DNA of 64,000 nucleotides, taken from the NCBI GenBank assembly GCA_000733355.1, contig JNVV01000020.1, positions 39,743 through 103,742 on the forward strand, read 5' to 3'. Shown one piece after another: positions 1-10,900 of this stretch; position 1 is the stretch's first letter, and each line of letters starts with the position of its first letter. The notes under the pieces were generated by a model. It saw only the letters and a list, made by a program, of their open reading frames with translations, was not told the origin of the DNA and did not search any database. A program made the position numbers and the translations under genes. This DNA comes from Falciphora oryzae. Lineage: Eukaryota; Ascomycota; Sordariomycetes; Magnaporthales; Magnaporthaceae.

Positions 1-1411
1 TGCTCTTTTGGCCCAGTTGCGTTGCCGACGTCGTTGTTGAAAGGAGTCGGAGAACGCGGGTCAGACAGAGCCAAATGGCCTGTTAGACCCTGTTGTGCTG
101 CCGGCTCATTTTTGGTGGCACCACTACCAAAATGGCCGGGATTCCTTAGCGGTCACTAACAGTGGGTCCGACAGGAAAATTTTTTCGGGGGAACCTCGTA
201 TTTCCTATAAAAAAAACTATAGTCAGAGGGGTGCCGAGTCCCTCTAACGGACATGCGGCTAGAGCCTGCCTCGTTAGCGCTGGATAGCCAGCCTGCCACG
301 TAAATACAAGGTTTGCACCTTAAGCCTATCGCAGCCACAAAAGGCCTCTTGGTAGACCGACGTGCGCATCCGTCCTCTCGGGCTAAAATATAGTCTCTTC
401 CGCCTAACATGCCGACGACATCATTTGCCCCGGTGTACGTCCCTAGTGCGAGTAGGAAACCAAAAGCCGGCGACACCCCGTACTTGTTTATCCACGGCCC
501 GGTCCCTCGTTGGTTCCTGGGCAAGCCCAGTAGGCAAACCCAGTGCCACTATGTGGATCATGAATGCAACGAGTTCCTCCCGTCCTCCAAACCCGGCACA
601 AACTCCCAGTGCGAGTGGGAAGCATGCGGCGCCTCAGTCACCATATTCCACCACGGCCCACCATCCACGGGGTGTACCAAGGGTGCGAGCCAAGGCCGTG
701 CCCACGCTTCCTGCTTCCCGTTACCCAAAGCCGTCTCCGGCAGTGGGCCGACCACGTCTTGCTGTCGGGGCCCTTGGGGGATTGCCGCGCCGGCGCAATG
801 CCCCCGGCCCACGTACAACTAACCAACCCCCGTAACGGCACTACCTCCTCGCTGCGGAACAGTCCCAGAAGGAGTGAGGGGGCGAAAGGGTGCCCTGTCG
901 GTCCGGGGACCGTCGGGTGGTTTTCAGCCTAATTTCCCTTTCTCTTAACCGTTTGTCAAGCCTCCCGGGGGAGGGTGTGTTCAGCCTCCCGAGGGAGGGT
1001 GCCTGCCTTTCGGGCTGGCGTAATCTTGTTGCCACGCTGGCTCGCTGCGCGAGATTGGGCCTTGTCTTGTGCGCCTTTATGCGGGAGGCGCGCCGGGCCA
1101 TCGAACGGACTCTATCTTCACCGCGGTCGATGGAAAACTCGTCAAAGGAGGTCTGCCGATTAAATGTGTCGCGAAGGGAGGGAGGATTGCGTGCGGTGGT
1201 GGTGATTGAGGGCGGCAGGTTGAAGAGAATTTTTCGTTTGTGGGCGCCTGTTAGGGCTACAGGCGGAAGTCCCGCCAAAACCTTAACAACATGGTCCGTG
1301 CACCCATGCTCCAAAATTTGTGGACGGGAGAGAGTTGAGGAAGGTGTGGACAATTCTGGACGCGACGCGTTTTATCGACTTTCTACCCACACAACACAAC
1401 ATAAACGCGAT
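1..1411. other. Gene-poor flank, no supported gene
   Basis: I see no reading frame that resembles a protein family. Open frames up to 222 residues overlap on both strands and have no coherent composition or splice pattern. Short degenerate repeats of a motif near 'agtgcgagtgggaag' recur around 433 and 607. The stretch runs up to the transposon relic and may be older repeat debris. Confidence 0.55.
958..1001. repeat. Two-copy 24-bp tandem repeat
   Basis: The motif 'agcctcccgggggagggtg' at 959 recurs 24 bp later with one mismatch in its core. Each copy contains the near-palindrome CCTCCCGGGGGAGG. No function can be assigned. Confidence 0.6.
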
Positions 1412-1439
1412 AAAAAAAAAAAAAAAAAAAAAAAAAAAA
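1412..1439 (+). repeat. Poly(A) tract of 28 A
   Basis: An uninterrupted run of 28 A lies immediately before the first codons related to a Fot1-type transposase. It may be a microsatellite that grew at the element's edge. It belongs to a set of unusually long A/T runs scattered over the window. Confidence 0.9.
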
Positions 1440-3066
1440 TGATCTTTGCCCTCGAGGCAATGGAAACTGATGCGAAATTTAGCATGCGTATTGCAGCAAA
1501 GCTTTACAATATCCCTATTTCTACATTAAACGACCGACGTCGCGGCCGATCTGCTTAACGCGATAGCAAACCCAACATTTGGAAATTAACGGAATCCGAA
1601 AAGCAGGCGTTTGTTAAATACATATTCGAGCTGGATTCCCGCGCATTTCCTCCCCGGCCTTTTGGTATTAAAAATATAGCCAACCGATTGCTCGCCGAAC
1701 GCAACGCGGGCACCGTCGGCAAATGCTGGGTCGAAAGGTTCGTCAAACGCCGCGCAAAGCTCGGCACGCGTTAGATTCGAAAGTACGACTACCAAAGGGC
1801 CAAATGCGAAAATCCCAAGCTCGTTTTTGCGTGGTTCGACCTTGTGCGGAACACTGTGGCCAAATATAGCATCCTGGATGACGACATTTACAATTTCGAC
1901 GAAACCGGCTTCCTTATGGGCATAATCGCGGCCGTTATGGTTATTACAACATCGGAAGGCCGTGGTAAAGCAAAGCTGGTCCAGCTTGGCAATCGGGAAT
2001 GGGCTACAATTATCCAAAGGGTTAATTGTTGCAGTTAGGCGATCCCCCTTTTTATTATCGTTAAAAGGCAATACCATTTAGCTAATTAGTATTCGGGAAC
2101 CGACCTCCCACGCAATTAGGTTATCGCAACAAATTCTAACGGGTGGATTACGAACGAACTCGGCCTGGAATGGATTTAGCATTTCGATAAACACATTGCG
2201 TCGCGTACGAAAGGCCCCTATCGTTTGTTAGTGCTAAACGGATACGAAAGCTACTATTCGACGGATTTTAAGCTTTATTGCTAAGAATATAACATTATTA
2301 CGTTTTGTATGCTTCCGCATTCGTTTTATTTCCTTTAACCGCTTAATGTTAGGTGCTTTAGCCCCTTAAAAAAAGCGTACGGTCGATAAATCGAAAATTT
2401 AATAAAGTTATACGTTAACCACGTAATTAAGGTCGAGTTCTTTTTAGCGTTTAAAATGGCATTTTTTAACTTTATAACTGAAGGAAATATCCGAAAAGGC
2501 TTTCGAAAGGCTGGCTTTGCTCCTTTTAATCCGGATTCGGTTTTGGAAAAGCTGGATGTAAGGCTACGGATTCCAACTCCCCCAAAAACGCCCCTAAACG
2601 ACCTCGAACCTTAAACCTCCAAAACGCCCCGGACGGCTAGGGAAGCAATTTCGCAATCCGAATATATCAAAACTCGGATCTCCAATTACTAAGGCAGCTT
2701 TCCAACTCCTATTTATACAGCTATAAACCAAATTGCAAAAGGGGCGAAAGCGATAATGTATAAAGTAGCCCTTTTTCGAACCGAGGTATCCACGTTTAAA
2801 AAAGCGAACGAGGCACTAAATAAACGCCGGAGGGCCAAAAAAACACGTGTCCGACTTAAAGGGTCACTTACTATCGAAAAAGTACGAAATGTTCTAGATC
2901 AAAAGGAGCTGGATGGATAGCTACAGCAAAAAATGCGCGACCATGGGGGTCAAAAAAGGAGGGCGACGACGACTCGTTGGCGATGTAGCACCTGCGGCAA
3001 AATTGGATACAATACGCGCACCTGTCAAAAAGAAGTAGAGATATCCGATATATACAGTTCTGAGTA
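1440..3066 (+). mobile_element. Degenerate pogo/Fot1-type DNA transposon (transposase relic)
   Basis: The conceptual translation follows a Fot1/Pot2-like transposase through several stops. It begins with a helix-turn-helix start (ALEAMETDAKFSMRIAAKLY, about 1450-1510). A CENP-B-like region follows (LDSRAFPPRPFGI, IANRLLAERNA). Then comes the DDE core: DDDIYNFDETGF near 1880 keeps the first catalytic Asp. The second and third Asp positions read Asn (VLNGYES near 2230, PLNV near 2338). The C-terminus has a zinc-knuckle-like CSTCGKIGYNTRTCQ near 2985. In-frame TAA/TAG codons replace expected CAA and similar codons, consistent with C-to-T and G-to-A changes of RIP. The element is non-autonomous and dead. 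Its terminal inverted repeats could not be identified, so the outer borders are approximate. Confidence 0.85.
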
Positions 3067-3131
3067 GTTTGAATGGATTCCTGGCGTTATTGGGTTGGCA
3101 TACGCGTTAATTGATCAGAGGTCGGGTGTGG

Positions 3132-3165
3132 GTGTCCGACTCGGTGATGTGTCCGACTCGGTGAT
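3132..3165. repeat. Perfect 17-bp tandem duplication at the transposon-gene junction
   Basis: The unit 'gtgtccgactcggtgat' occurs twice in direct succession (3132-3148 and 3149-3165). It sits between the end of the transposase relic and the truncated ATPase gene. It could be a terminal-repeat remnant or an insertion footprint, but no matching inverted copy was found on the left side. Confidence 0.75.
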
Positions 3166-3259
3166 GAACCACGTTATGTAAAAAACCAAAAAACCATTTA
3201 GTATCAAACACGCCCTTATTACAGAGACTATCGACGTCGGCTCTTGCCAGACTCCCCAA

Positions 3260-4491
3260 ATGAACCGCAAGCCCTTCGACATGCTCGTAATGCCCGAGCC
3301 GCGAAGGAACATGATCCGATCCCTAGTCTACCGATACACAGGCCGAGGGAGTAAGACATGGGGCGCAGACTTCATCCAAGATAAAGGCGAAGGTCAGATC
3401 TTCCTTTTACATGGAAGTCCTGGCGTGGGAAAAACCTTCACCGCCGAATGCATCGCAGAGCTTACCGGCCAGCCCCTTTTCGCGCTCACATGTGCTGATA
3501 TTGGCACTGATGAGGTGGAGATGGAGCGAAAGCTAGGCAAATGGCTTAAGCTAGGTCACCGATGGGGTGCTGTAATGCTCATCGACGAAGCGGATGTTTT
3601 GATGGAGAAGCGGCAGCACAGCAACCTTAAAAGGAACAGCCTCGTTTCCGGTAAGCTCAACTTTCCCTCATTCTTTCTCATCATTTCGGTCCTGCGTGAT
3701 GTTAGATACACGGCTGATACGTAAACAGTCTTCCTTCGAGAGATCGAATACTATCGCGGAATTCTATTCCCGACCACGGACAGTAAGCCATGACTGTTTC
3801 ATTTGTTTTTAAAGGATAAATGTCATGCCACGCGCTGGCTAATTTCCTCGCGCTGGCTAATTTCCCGCATTGCTAATTGGAAACTAGAGGTGGGCCAATT
3901 TGACGATGCCTTCATCTCGAGAATTCACGTCGTGATTCATTACGAGAGGCTCGACAAGAATAAGCGCGCCAAATTTTGGAACCAGTTTTTCGACAAGCTG
4001 GCAGAAGAGAGGCGAGGCGAGATCAAGATCGACCCAGCCGCGAAGCGCTATGTCCTTGACAATGAGGAGATCACGAGGATTCCATGGAATGGGCGAGAAA
4101 TCCGGAATGGTTAGAGAACTCTTTTATTTCGATATCCAAATCCCCTCCGCCTTTGACACTTATCCTTTTACTCCTTCCATCCCAACACCCCTCCCCTTCC
4201 GTCACCCCCAACCCCTAGTAACTAACCCAATGTCTACTTTGCCGGCACCTTTTCGCAATAGCATTCCAGGCAGCCGTCGCCTTGGCCGAATATCGGTTCT
4301 TGTCGACGCCAGAAAGACAGAAGGCCAAAGGGGAGACAGCCCGTCTGCAAGAGGAAGATCTGAGACAGGTTTGTGAGGTGACGAGGGCTTTCAAGAAGTA
4401 CTTGAAGGAAGCGCACGAGGATTATGACGAGTTTGAGAGGGCCGCAGTACAGAAGCTGAGGCGATGCAGCATTGGAGCCGAACCGGAGTAA
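3260..4491 (+). pseudogene. 5'-truncated fungal AAA+ ATPase gene
   Basis: Four exons (3260-3650, 3729-3782, 3888-4109, 4262-4491) join in frame through introns with good GT..AG borders. Together they give the C-terminal AAA module of the fungal family that normally carries a large N-terminal domain. Visible elements are Walker A GSPGVGKT, Walker B VMLIDEADV, the segment VFLREIEYYRGILF, the arginine-finger region FISRIHVVIHY, and GREIRNAFQAAVALAEY in the lid. The frame stays open upstream only to 3182. Family proteins usually have several hundred further residues, but here that space holds transposon debris. I infer a 5' deletion or a transposon insertion, with the remaining exons still spliceable. 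A short transcript starting at Met 3260 is possible. Confidence 0.75.
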
Positions 4492-5101
4492 CTAACGGAC
4501 GCGGGCTTCGTTGGTATTTGGAGTGTTTCGAGGGACTTCGAAAGAGGGCGCATGATGTCTTCAGACAATTGTTGCTAAGAGGCGATAAACAAGTAGGGGT
4601 TATAAGGCCTGTTTGGCGGTAATCGGTTAATCCACATTGCATGGACATCCTAGCATCCCAGCTTGCTGTAGCGCTTGAGGCTCAGCCAGGGCATGTTATC
4701 CAGATTCTGCCACGCCCCAGTCTTGGGAAACTATGCATTATGGGAGGGGACATATGCCGTTTCTGGGAATGATACCGCCGAAGAAAAGGGGTAGCCCCAC
4801 AAAAAGTGCGATTCTTATGTGCATATACGAAAGCAAGCCTCTCTGTGGTTCGCAGACCAACCCGACTAGCTCCGAGATATATGAAGTCGGCACTCGGCAC
4901 AAAGGAGTGGACAGATCGAACATAAAAATGGGTGGCTGTGGTTCGGACTAAGCAACGTAACCAGCCAAGATACCCTGCTCGTTTCGGGTCTCACTTGGCA
5001 CACCCCCGCGCACGCATGCTTCCGCTTCCCCATCGCCAATCCTTTCCTTGCGCGCACACACTTCCATCCCCGCATAATAAGAGGGGTATACTACAGAATG
5101 C
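4492..5101. other. Intergenic, upstream of the GMC oxidoreductase
   Basis: No gene was recognised. Small open frames of 60-85 residues on both strands look random. The last 150 bases are C-rich and end in a TATAAA box. Confidence 0.5.
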
Positions 5102-5107
5102 TATAAA
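5102..5107 (+). promoter_or_regulatory. TATA box (TATAAA)
   Basis: TATAAA lies 63 bases before ATG 5170 and overlaps an earlier in-frame ATG at 5107. If the box is used, transcription starts after the first ATG. This favours ATG 5170 as the GMC protein start. Confidence 0.5.
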
Positions 5108-5169
5108 TGCGCATCCAGGACCCCGAGGTTTGGAAACGGGTAAACTTTTCGGTAAACCCCTCGGGCAAA

Positions 5170-6714
5170 ATGAACGAGCACAAGGAAAGCGACCAGTTCG
5201 ACTACATCATCGTCGGTTCGGGCTCGGCGGGCAGCGTCGTGGCCAGCCGCCTCACCGAGAACCCGAGCATGCGGGTTCTGGTCCTCGAGGCCGGCGCGCC
5301 TGACGACGACCCCAACATCCACCTGCCCTCCGGCTGGCCCGCCACCTTCCAGAGCAAGAGCGACTGGGCCGTCACGACGGTGCCCCAAAAGCACACGGCG
5401 GGCCGGTCCCATTACTGGCCGCGTGGCAAGACTTTCGGCGGCAGCTCGTCGCTCAACGCCATGATTTATGTCCGAGGCCCGCCCGATGACTACAATACCT
5501 GGGCGTACTTGGGCAACGTGGGCTGGTCGTACGATGAGGTGCTGCCGTACTTCAAGAAGTCGGAGAACCACGAGCAGGGCGCTAGCAAGTACCACGGCGT
5601 CGGCGGGCCGCTGCACGTCACCGTCAACAAGCAGGTTAACCCCGTCTGCACGGCGGCGGTGGAGGCCTGCAAGGAGATCGGGCTCCCCTTTACCGACGAC
5701 TGTAACGGCGAGAACATCCTCGGCGCCAACTATACCCAGATGACCGTCACCCCCGAAGGGAAGCGGTGCAGCACAGCCCTGTGCTTCTTGCACCCTGCTC
5801 TCAAGCGCGGAAACCTCGCTGCCTACTCCGGAGCCACCGCGCACAAGGTGCTGTTCGAGGGCACCCGCGCCGTGGGCGTCCGCTACGAGAAGGACGGCGC
5901 AACACACGACGTGTTTGCAACTCGCGAGGTCATCGTCTCAGCAGGCGCGGTCAAATCTCCCCAGCTCCTGCAGCTCTCCGGCATCGGTAACGCGCCAGAG
6001 CTGCGCGCGCTGGGGATCGACGTCGTGGCGGACCTGCCGGGCGTGGGCGAGAACCTGCAGGACCACCTCCTGGCCGCCGTGATATACGAGGGCAAGGAGG
6101 AGATCCCGCCGCCGAGCCACCAGATGCTCGAGAGCCAGCTGTTCTGGAAGAGCGACCCGCGCCTGACCACGCCCGACCTGCAGCCGCTCTTCATGCACAT
6201 CCCGTACTACCCGCCCGGCCTCGAGGGGCCAGCAAACGCCTACACACTCTGCGCGGGCATGATCCGGCCGGCGAGCAGGGGGTGCATCAGGCTCGCAAGC
6301 AGCGACCCCAACGCGCCGCCGAGCGTCGATCCCAACTACTTGTCCCGAGAGTCCGATATGGAGGCTCTTCTGGCGTCGGTCAAGCTGTGTCGCAAAATTG
6401 GCGAAGCCGAGGCGTTGGGGGACTGGCGCGGACGCGAAGTGTGGCCTGGACCCGAGGTGCAGACGGATGAGCAGCTGCGCGACTACATCCGGCGTGCGTG
6501 CGTGACGTACCACCACATGGCGGGGACCTGCAAGATGGGGGTTGACGCCATGGCCGTAGTCGACCCGGAGCTGCGTGTATACGGCGTGCAGGGCCTGCGG
6601 GTGGTTGACGCGTCCATTATGCCCCTCGTTGTGTCAGGCAATACCAACGCGCCGAGTATCATGATTGGAGAGAAGGGGGCAGATATGATCAGGCAGAGTG
6701 TGGCAGGTGCCTGA
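5170..6714 (+). CDS. GMC-family FAD-dependent oxidoreductase (choline/alcohol dehydrogenase type)
   Basis: Intronless, 514 residues from ATG 5170; an in-frame ATG at 5107 would add 21. Residues 10-36 form the FAD-binding Rossmann start ([12 protein letters not shown] ending in VLEAG). GMC signature 1 is near residue 83 ([21 protein letters not shown]) and signature 2 near 259 ([15 protein letters not shown]). The catalytic His lies in [11 protein letters not shown] near 446 and the catalytic Asn in [12 protein letters not shown] near 490. Members oxidise alcohols or sugars by hydride transfer to FAD. No secretion signal is seen, so it is probably cytosolic. The short, intron-free form resembles bacterial choline dehydrogenases more than secreted fungal glucose or aryl-alcohol oxidases. 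Substrate unknown. Confidence 0.92.
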   Translation: MNEHKESDQFDYIIVGSGSAGSVVASRLTENPSMRVLVLEAGAPDDDPNIHLPSGWPATFQSKSDWAVTTVPQKHTAGRSHYWPRGKTFGGSSSLNAMIYVRGPPDDYNTWAYLGNVGWSYDEVLPYFKKSENHEQGASKYHGVGGPLHVTVNKQVNPVCTAAVEACKEIGLPFTDDCNGENILGANYTQMTVTPEGKRCSTALCFLHPALKRGNLAAYSGATAHKVLFEGTRAVGVRYEKDGATHDVFATREVIVSAGAVKSPQLLQLSGIGNAPELRALGIDVVADLPGVGENLQDHLLAAVIYEGKEEIPPPSHQMLESQLFWKSDPRLTTPDLQPLFMHIPYYPPGLEGPANAYTLCAGMIRPASRGCIRLASSDPNAPPSVDPNYLSRESDMEALLASVKLCRKIGEAEALGDWRGREVWPGPEVQTDEQLRDYIRRACVTYHHMAGTCKMGVDAMAVVDPELRVYGVQGLRVVDASIMPLVVSGNTNAPSIMIGEKGADMIRQSVAGA

Positions 6715-7146
6715 GCAAGTGGCCTACGGCTACTTTGTGGGGACGTAGTTTCCTAGACAAACTATAGCTGTAGCCGCTGAAAGAAACGTCAACGACGCTT
6801 TGCCATTAGAGTGGGCAGGGCTCAGGCTTCCTAGCTTAGATAAAGAGTTGATTTGAAATGCCCTTAAAGACCAAAATGTCGGGTATGTGGGGCCTGATAT
6901 TGTTACGATGCGACCATCGCTTCGTGCTAGAGGCCCGGGTTGGAGGCTCAGGGGTCACCCCTGAGCCCCTTTTAGACCTACCTGTATAGAGGCATGCAGC
7001 AAGGTTACACGCTTTCACCTCTTTTCCTTTCTTTCTTTCCCTATCGTATAAGACAATATCACTGTGGCATCTGCTGGCTACCAGCTATGGTTCGGCCTGT
7101 TACGATAACGGCGAATGCTGGATCATAGCTGACAGGCTCTTATCAG
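6715..7146. other. Intergenic between GMC gene and isochorismatase-like gene
   Basis: It should hold the first exon of the isochorismatase-like gene, but no start codon with suitable coding sequence and donor site was found. A perfect palindrome lies at 6945-6967. A possible branch site (CTGAC) and acceptor end the stretch. Confidence 0.5.
6945..6967. repeat. 11-bp perfect inverted repeat with 1-nt centre
   Basis: Arms GGCTCAGGGGT and ACCCCTGAGCC flank a single C. It lies about 230 bases after the GMC stop codon. It may be a transcript-end hairpin or a transposon footprint. Confidence 0.75.
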
Positions 7147-7965
7147 GTCCTCGCCGTAGTCGATCATCAGGTCGGCCTGTTCCACCTCGTCCGAGACATG
7201 GACCCCACCGTGTTCCGGAACAACATTATCGCCCACGCCACGATTGCCAAGGCCTTCGACTTGCCCGTCGTCATCACCGCCTCGGCGGAGAAAGGTAAGG
7301 CGAAGCGCATCACGACTTCATAGTGTCAGGCCTGCGGCTGCGTGAGCCTAAATACAGCGTGCTGATACTCCTGTTTCTACGCCCACTACTCAAGGCCCGA
7401 ACGGACCTACCATCGCGGAAATTACAAAGATGTTCCCCAACGTTACCGTCATCTCCCGCCCGGGCCAGGTCAACGCCTGGGACAATGAGGATTTCCGCAA
7501 TGCGATAGCTGCCACCAACCGCAGCCAGGCGATCATCGGCGGCATTGCCACAGACGTCTGTAAGTGGCTGGCACATCGTCCCTCCCCTTGGAAGAGTAGA
7601 AGCGCAGTTCAGAAAGAAAAAGAGTATCCCCATTCTAACCCCGGCGACCAGGCACGGCCTTTGCGGCCCTCTCCATGGTGGAGACGGGCTACGAGGTCTT
7701 CGCCAACGGCGAGGCGTCGGGAACGACGACGGAGCTGGCGCGCGAGCTGGCCAACGACCGCATGCGCGACGCGGGCGTGCAGATCCTGACGACGTACGCC
7801 GTCTTTGGCGAGCTGATGCGCGACTGGCGCACGCCGCCCCCGGGCACAAAGGTCTGGCCCTTTGTCGACATGGCCTTCTCGTCGGCCGGCATCATCGGCC
7901 GCAGCCACGGCGCCGCCGTCGAGAAGGGCGAGATCATGGACAGGCAGGAGCTCCTGCTGTGGTAA
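7147..7965 (+). CDS. Isochorismatase-like (cysteine hydrolase) family protein, first exon not found
   Basis: Three coding blocks (7147-7294, 7395-7559, 7652-7965) join through two canonical introns. They read as a YcaC-type isochorismatase-like hydrolase. Features: catalytic Asp in VVDHQVGLFHLVRD; ITASAEKGPNGPTI across intron 1; IIGGIATDVCTAF across intron 2 with the nucleophile Cys split T|GC; and a C-terminal tail from VFGELMRDW onward. Homologues begin about 15-20 residues earlier with an R-L-D-K-type lead. Directly upstream of 7147 is a good branch site and CAG acceptor, preceded by an in-frame TAG. So a short first exon is expected but is absent from the preceding 430 bases as far as I can see. 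The gene is either incomplete or starts unconventionally. The family hydrolyses amide or vinyl-ether substrates; the substrate here is unknown. Confidence 0.78.
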
Positions 7966-10900
7966 GAGACGTGTCACCAGGCTCGGTAGCCTCCAGCAGG
8001 AGGGCCCGGTGAGTACGAGCCGATTGGTGTTGGTGTGAATGGACGGGCTGTCCTTGGGGGAGTATTCAGGGGTTTGCGGTGGGTGTTCAACATAGTCACA
8101 GGAGCCCATAGCGTGGCTGCCCGATCCTAACTATGATCAGAGCAATAAAGATAGATGCCAGCTGGAAGTTACGGCACCCCTGTGGTATGAGGACGGGTGT
8201 TGCTCAGAGTTGTCGAGGGATGAAAAGTCCTCGCAGCCGCGAGGTGACTTGTCGACGGGGAAGACTCGAGAGTGCGCGCGGTCACGACCGGGGTGACCAG
8301 GTCAGGCTGGGCTCTGCGTCGGCCATTTCCGTGTGCCAAGTACAGATCAAGACTCTGAATGTGTGGTAACACAACATCGGACAAAGACCAGGGCCAGTCT
8401 TCTCTGCGGCGGCGATCCTGAGCGGATCGGAGTAGAAGAGCACACGCCGATGGCGGGTTCAACCCGCGCGCCCGTGGACGGTCATGTGACGTGATCAGCA
8501 CTTGACAGGCACGAAACATGCTCTCTCGCCATGCCCGGCTGCAATCAATTAATCTCGCGTGCGTGCCGCCGCGACGGATGCGGTGACAAAGGAAGCTTTC
8601 CCTTCTCCACCCGTCGCCCTGTTGTTGGTCGCGGCCGGTGTGCGTGACAAACAAAGTGATCTCTCCATCTTTCTTGCTATCATCGTCGTGGGACAAGTCT
8701 CGGCAGGGCGGCCCCGGCACACTTGAGACGATGACGCTTGCTTGGGATGCGCCTGACAAGCCCCAAGGGCCGGGAAGAGAGAGCGTGCGCGCGTGCGGGC
8801 GGTCGGCCGCAGGGAATCGGGATGGGCGACTCCGTGTTTCAGGCCTTAGCAAACCCGCGCCGCTGCCTTTTTTTTTTTTTTTTCTTGAGAGAGCTGGCGG
8901 GCGGGCGCACAACTCCGCGGCCTGCCGATCTTCCTGACCCTTGCCGCGCCCGCGCCTTGGATAAAAGCGGCGGGTGTGGAAAAATGCGTGGGGGGCGCGG
9001 GAGGGAAGACAGAAGTGGAAAGGAAAGCCTGGCAAAGAAAGCCCCTCTTGAAGAAGATCAGACAACAGCACGCAAGCGTTGGCGATCATGGATTCGATGG
9101 CTGAAGTGTCTGTAGCTCGCCCAACTAGCGGCTCCTAGCCCCACATTGAAGTCCTCTCGAGATCCGGGAACCAGTCGGAGAATCAGTCCTTGACACGGAC
9201 GGGCTCACGGGGCTTTCACCGCTGGACAGGAACTACTCGAGGAGAAGGACAAAAACATTGTTGTACGCCGGCCGACGTATGGAGCACATCGCCTTGCCTA
9301 AGGGCCGTCAGCTGGACGGGGAAGCAATAGGCGGGCGGGCTGGCAGTGACGAATTGACCGCCTACAGTGCGACACCCATGTTTCATTTGTTTGCAAACAA
9401 TCTGTGACGGTGGCGGGCTGGTTGGCAACTCCCTGCCCGCGAGAATTTGGAGGGTGCTGAACGGCGCACGATTGAGTGGCAAGAACCAGACACGTCGCAG
9501 TCGCTTGTTTGGCGGCGCGAAACACTTTGGGGAGTAAAAAGGGTTACAGATTTCCAAGGCCATGGGAGTCCCCCGTGTTTCGCCCGACAGGATCACCAGA
9601 TGCACCACGCAGGAGAGGTCTGTCGGAGAAAAAAAAAAGCGCCAAGAAAGGACAACAGCGCAAGAATAAGCAACCAAAAGCTTGTACAAGTGGTCGGCGT
9701 CTACACGCGATATCAGGTGCGGCTCTGGACCGCGCGATCGAGGGTTTGCTGCTTGCGTGGTTCCAGTCAGGGTGCGTGCTGTGCGGCGCTATGATGGCTG
9801 CCAGCTGAACTTTTTTTTTGCCCCGCGATCAGCAATGGAACTGGCGCTCAGCTGCGTGCGCATTTCCTCAATTGTCAGCAGCCAGCCAGACAAAGCGCCG
9901 CCCGGGGGACCAGACCTGGGCCGCGACGACGGAACGCGAAAGCGACAGCCTGTCAGGTCCTGCAGGGGAAGTTTGCTTGACTCGGCATCGAGTGGAAACA
10001 AAACCTAATTCACATTTAGACAAGCACAGCGAGTCCACTTGCCGACCTGCTGGAAAGGGGCGCTTCCGAGAAAGCGTCAAGTCACGACTGGTTGCGCTCA
10101 ATTGCTGTAACGAGGAAAGATCTGCACCGCAAGGTGCAAAAGCCGACAGCCCGCTGGTGCATGCCACGTTCCAGTCCACGTCAGCTGCGCCACATGTGGC
10201 GTGAGATCTCGGCCCCGATTGCGCACGCACGCACCCAGTCGAGCATTGGGATGCCATTTCCCTTCCCCAGTCGATCCAAGGGTGTGGCCCTGTTCGCTTC
10301 ACTGACGACGGAATTGGCGTTGTGGGCGCGATGGCGGGAGAGGCGGGATTGGAGCCAAGTGAGGGGAGTTCGCACGGTGGCGCTGCAAGGGCAGCCTGAA
10401 GACAAGTCACCGACGATGAGGGTTGGAAACCCCAGCTTCTCGAGAGGTGTCTATTTCGATCAAAAGAAAACCGTCTCCCTTTGCAAAAGCCACGCGATGC
10501 AAACCAAGATGCAGACGAGACATTGTTTGACGCAGAAGATGGAGCCGGGGGCTCGAGAAAGGGCTGTTTACGCCTTTGCTGTGCCTTTCGGTTGCAACCC
10601 TCGATTCTGCGCTCAGATGCATGATACAGGGTCCGAGGGCCGCTTTTTTTTTTTTTTTTTTTTTTTTTGCCTGTAACTCCTGGACTTTGATCACCGTTTT
10701 TTGCCCTTAGCTGCGGCGGCCGGCTGGGACAAGTCAGGGGGAGTTGTGTCCAACGTGCAGCGCTGGCGCGCCCGGACTCTAGTCGCTTCCAGCCGCCGTC
10801 GCCAGTCCCAACCCGAAGGCATCATCCCCATCGTGTTGGGTCCGGCCGAGTGGCCGACAGCAAATCCCCCAATGCCGGCGGCTGGGCTCGATTGGATTTG

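Noticed and set aside
1412..1440. Poly(A) tail of a retroposed element
   Set aside because: What follows is a DNA-transposon transposase in the same orientation, and nothing upstream resembles a reverse-transcribed gene. A slippage-grown run is simpler.
8169..9089. 306-residue minus-strand frame in the gene desert
   Set aside because: Contains a poly-Lys stretch from a T run, has Arg/Ser/His-rich random composition, and matches no family. No splice context supports it.
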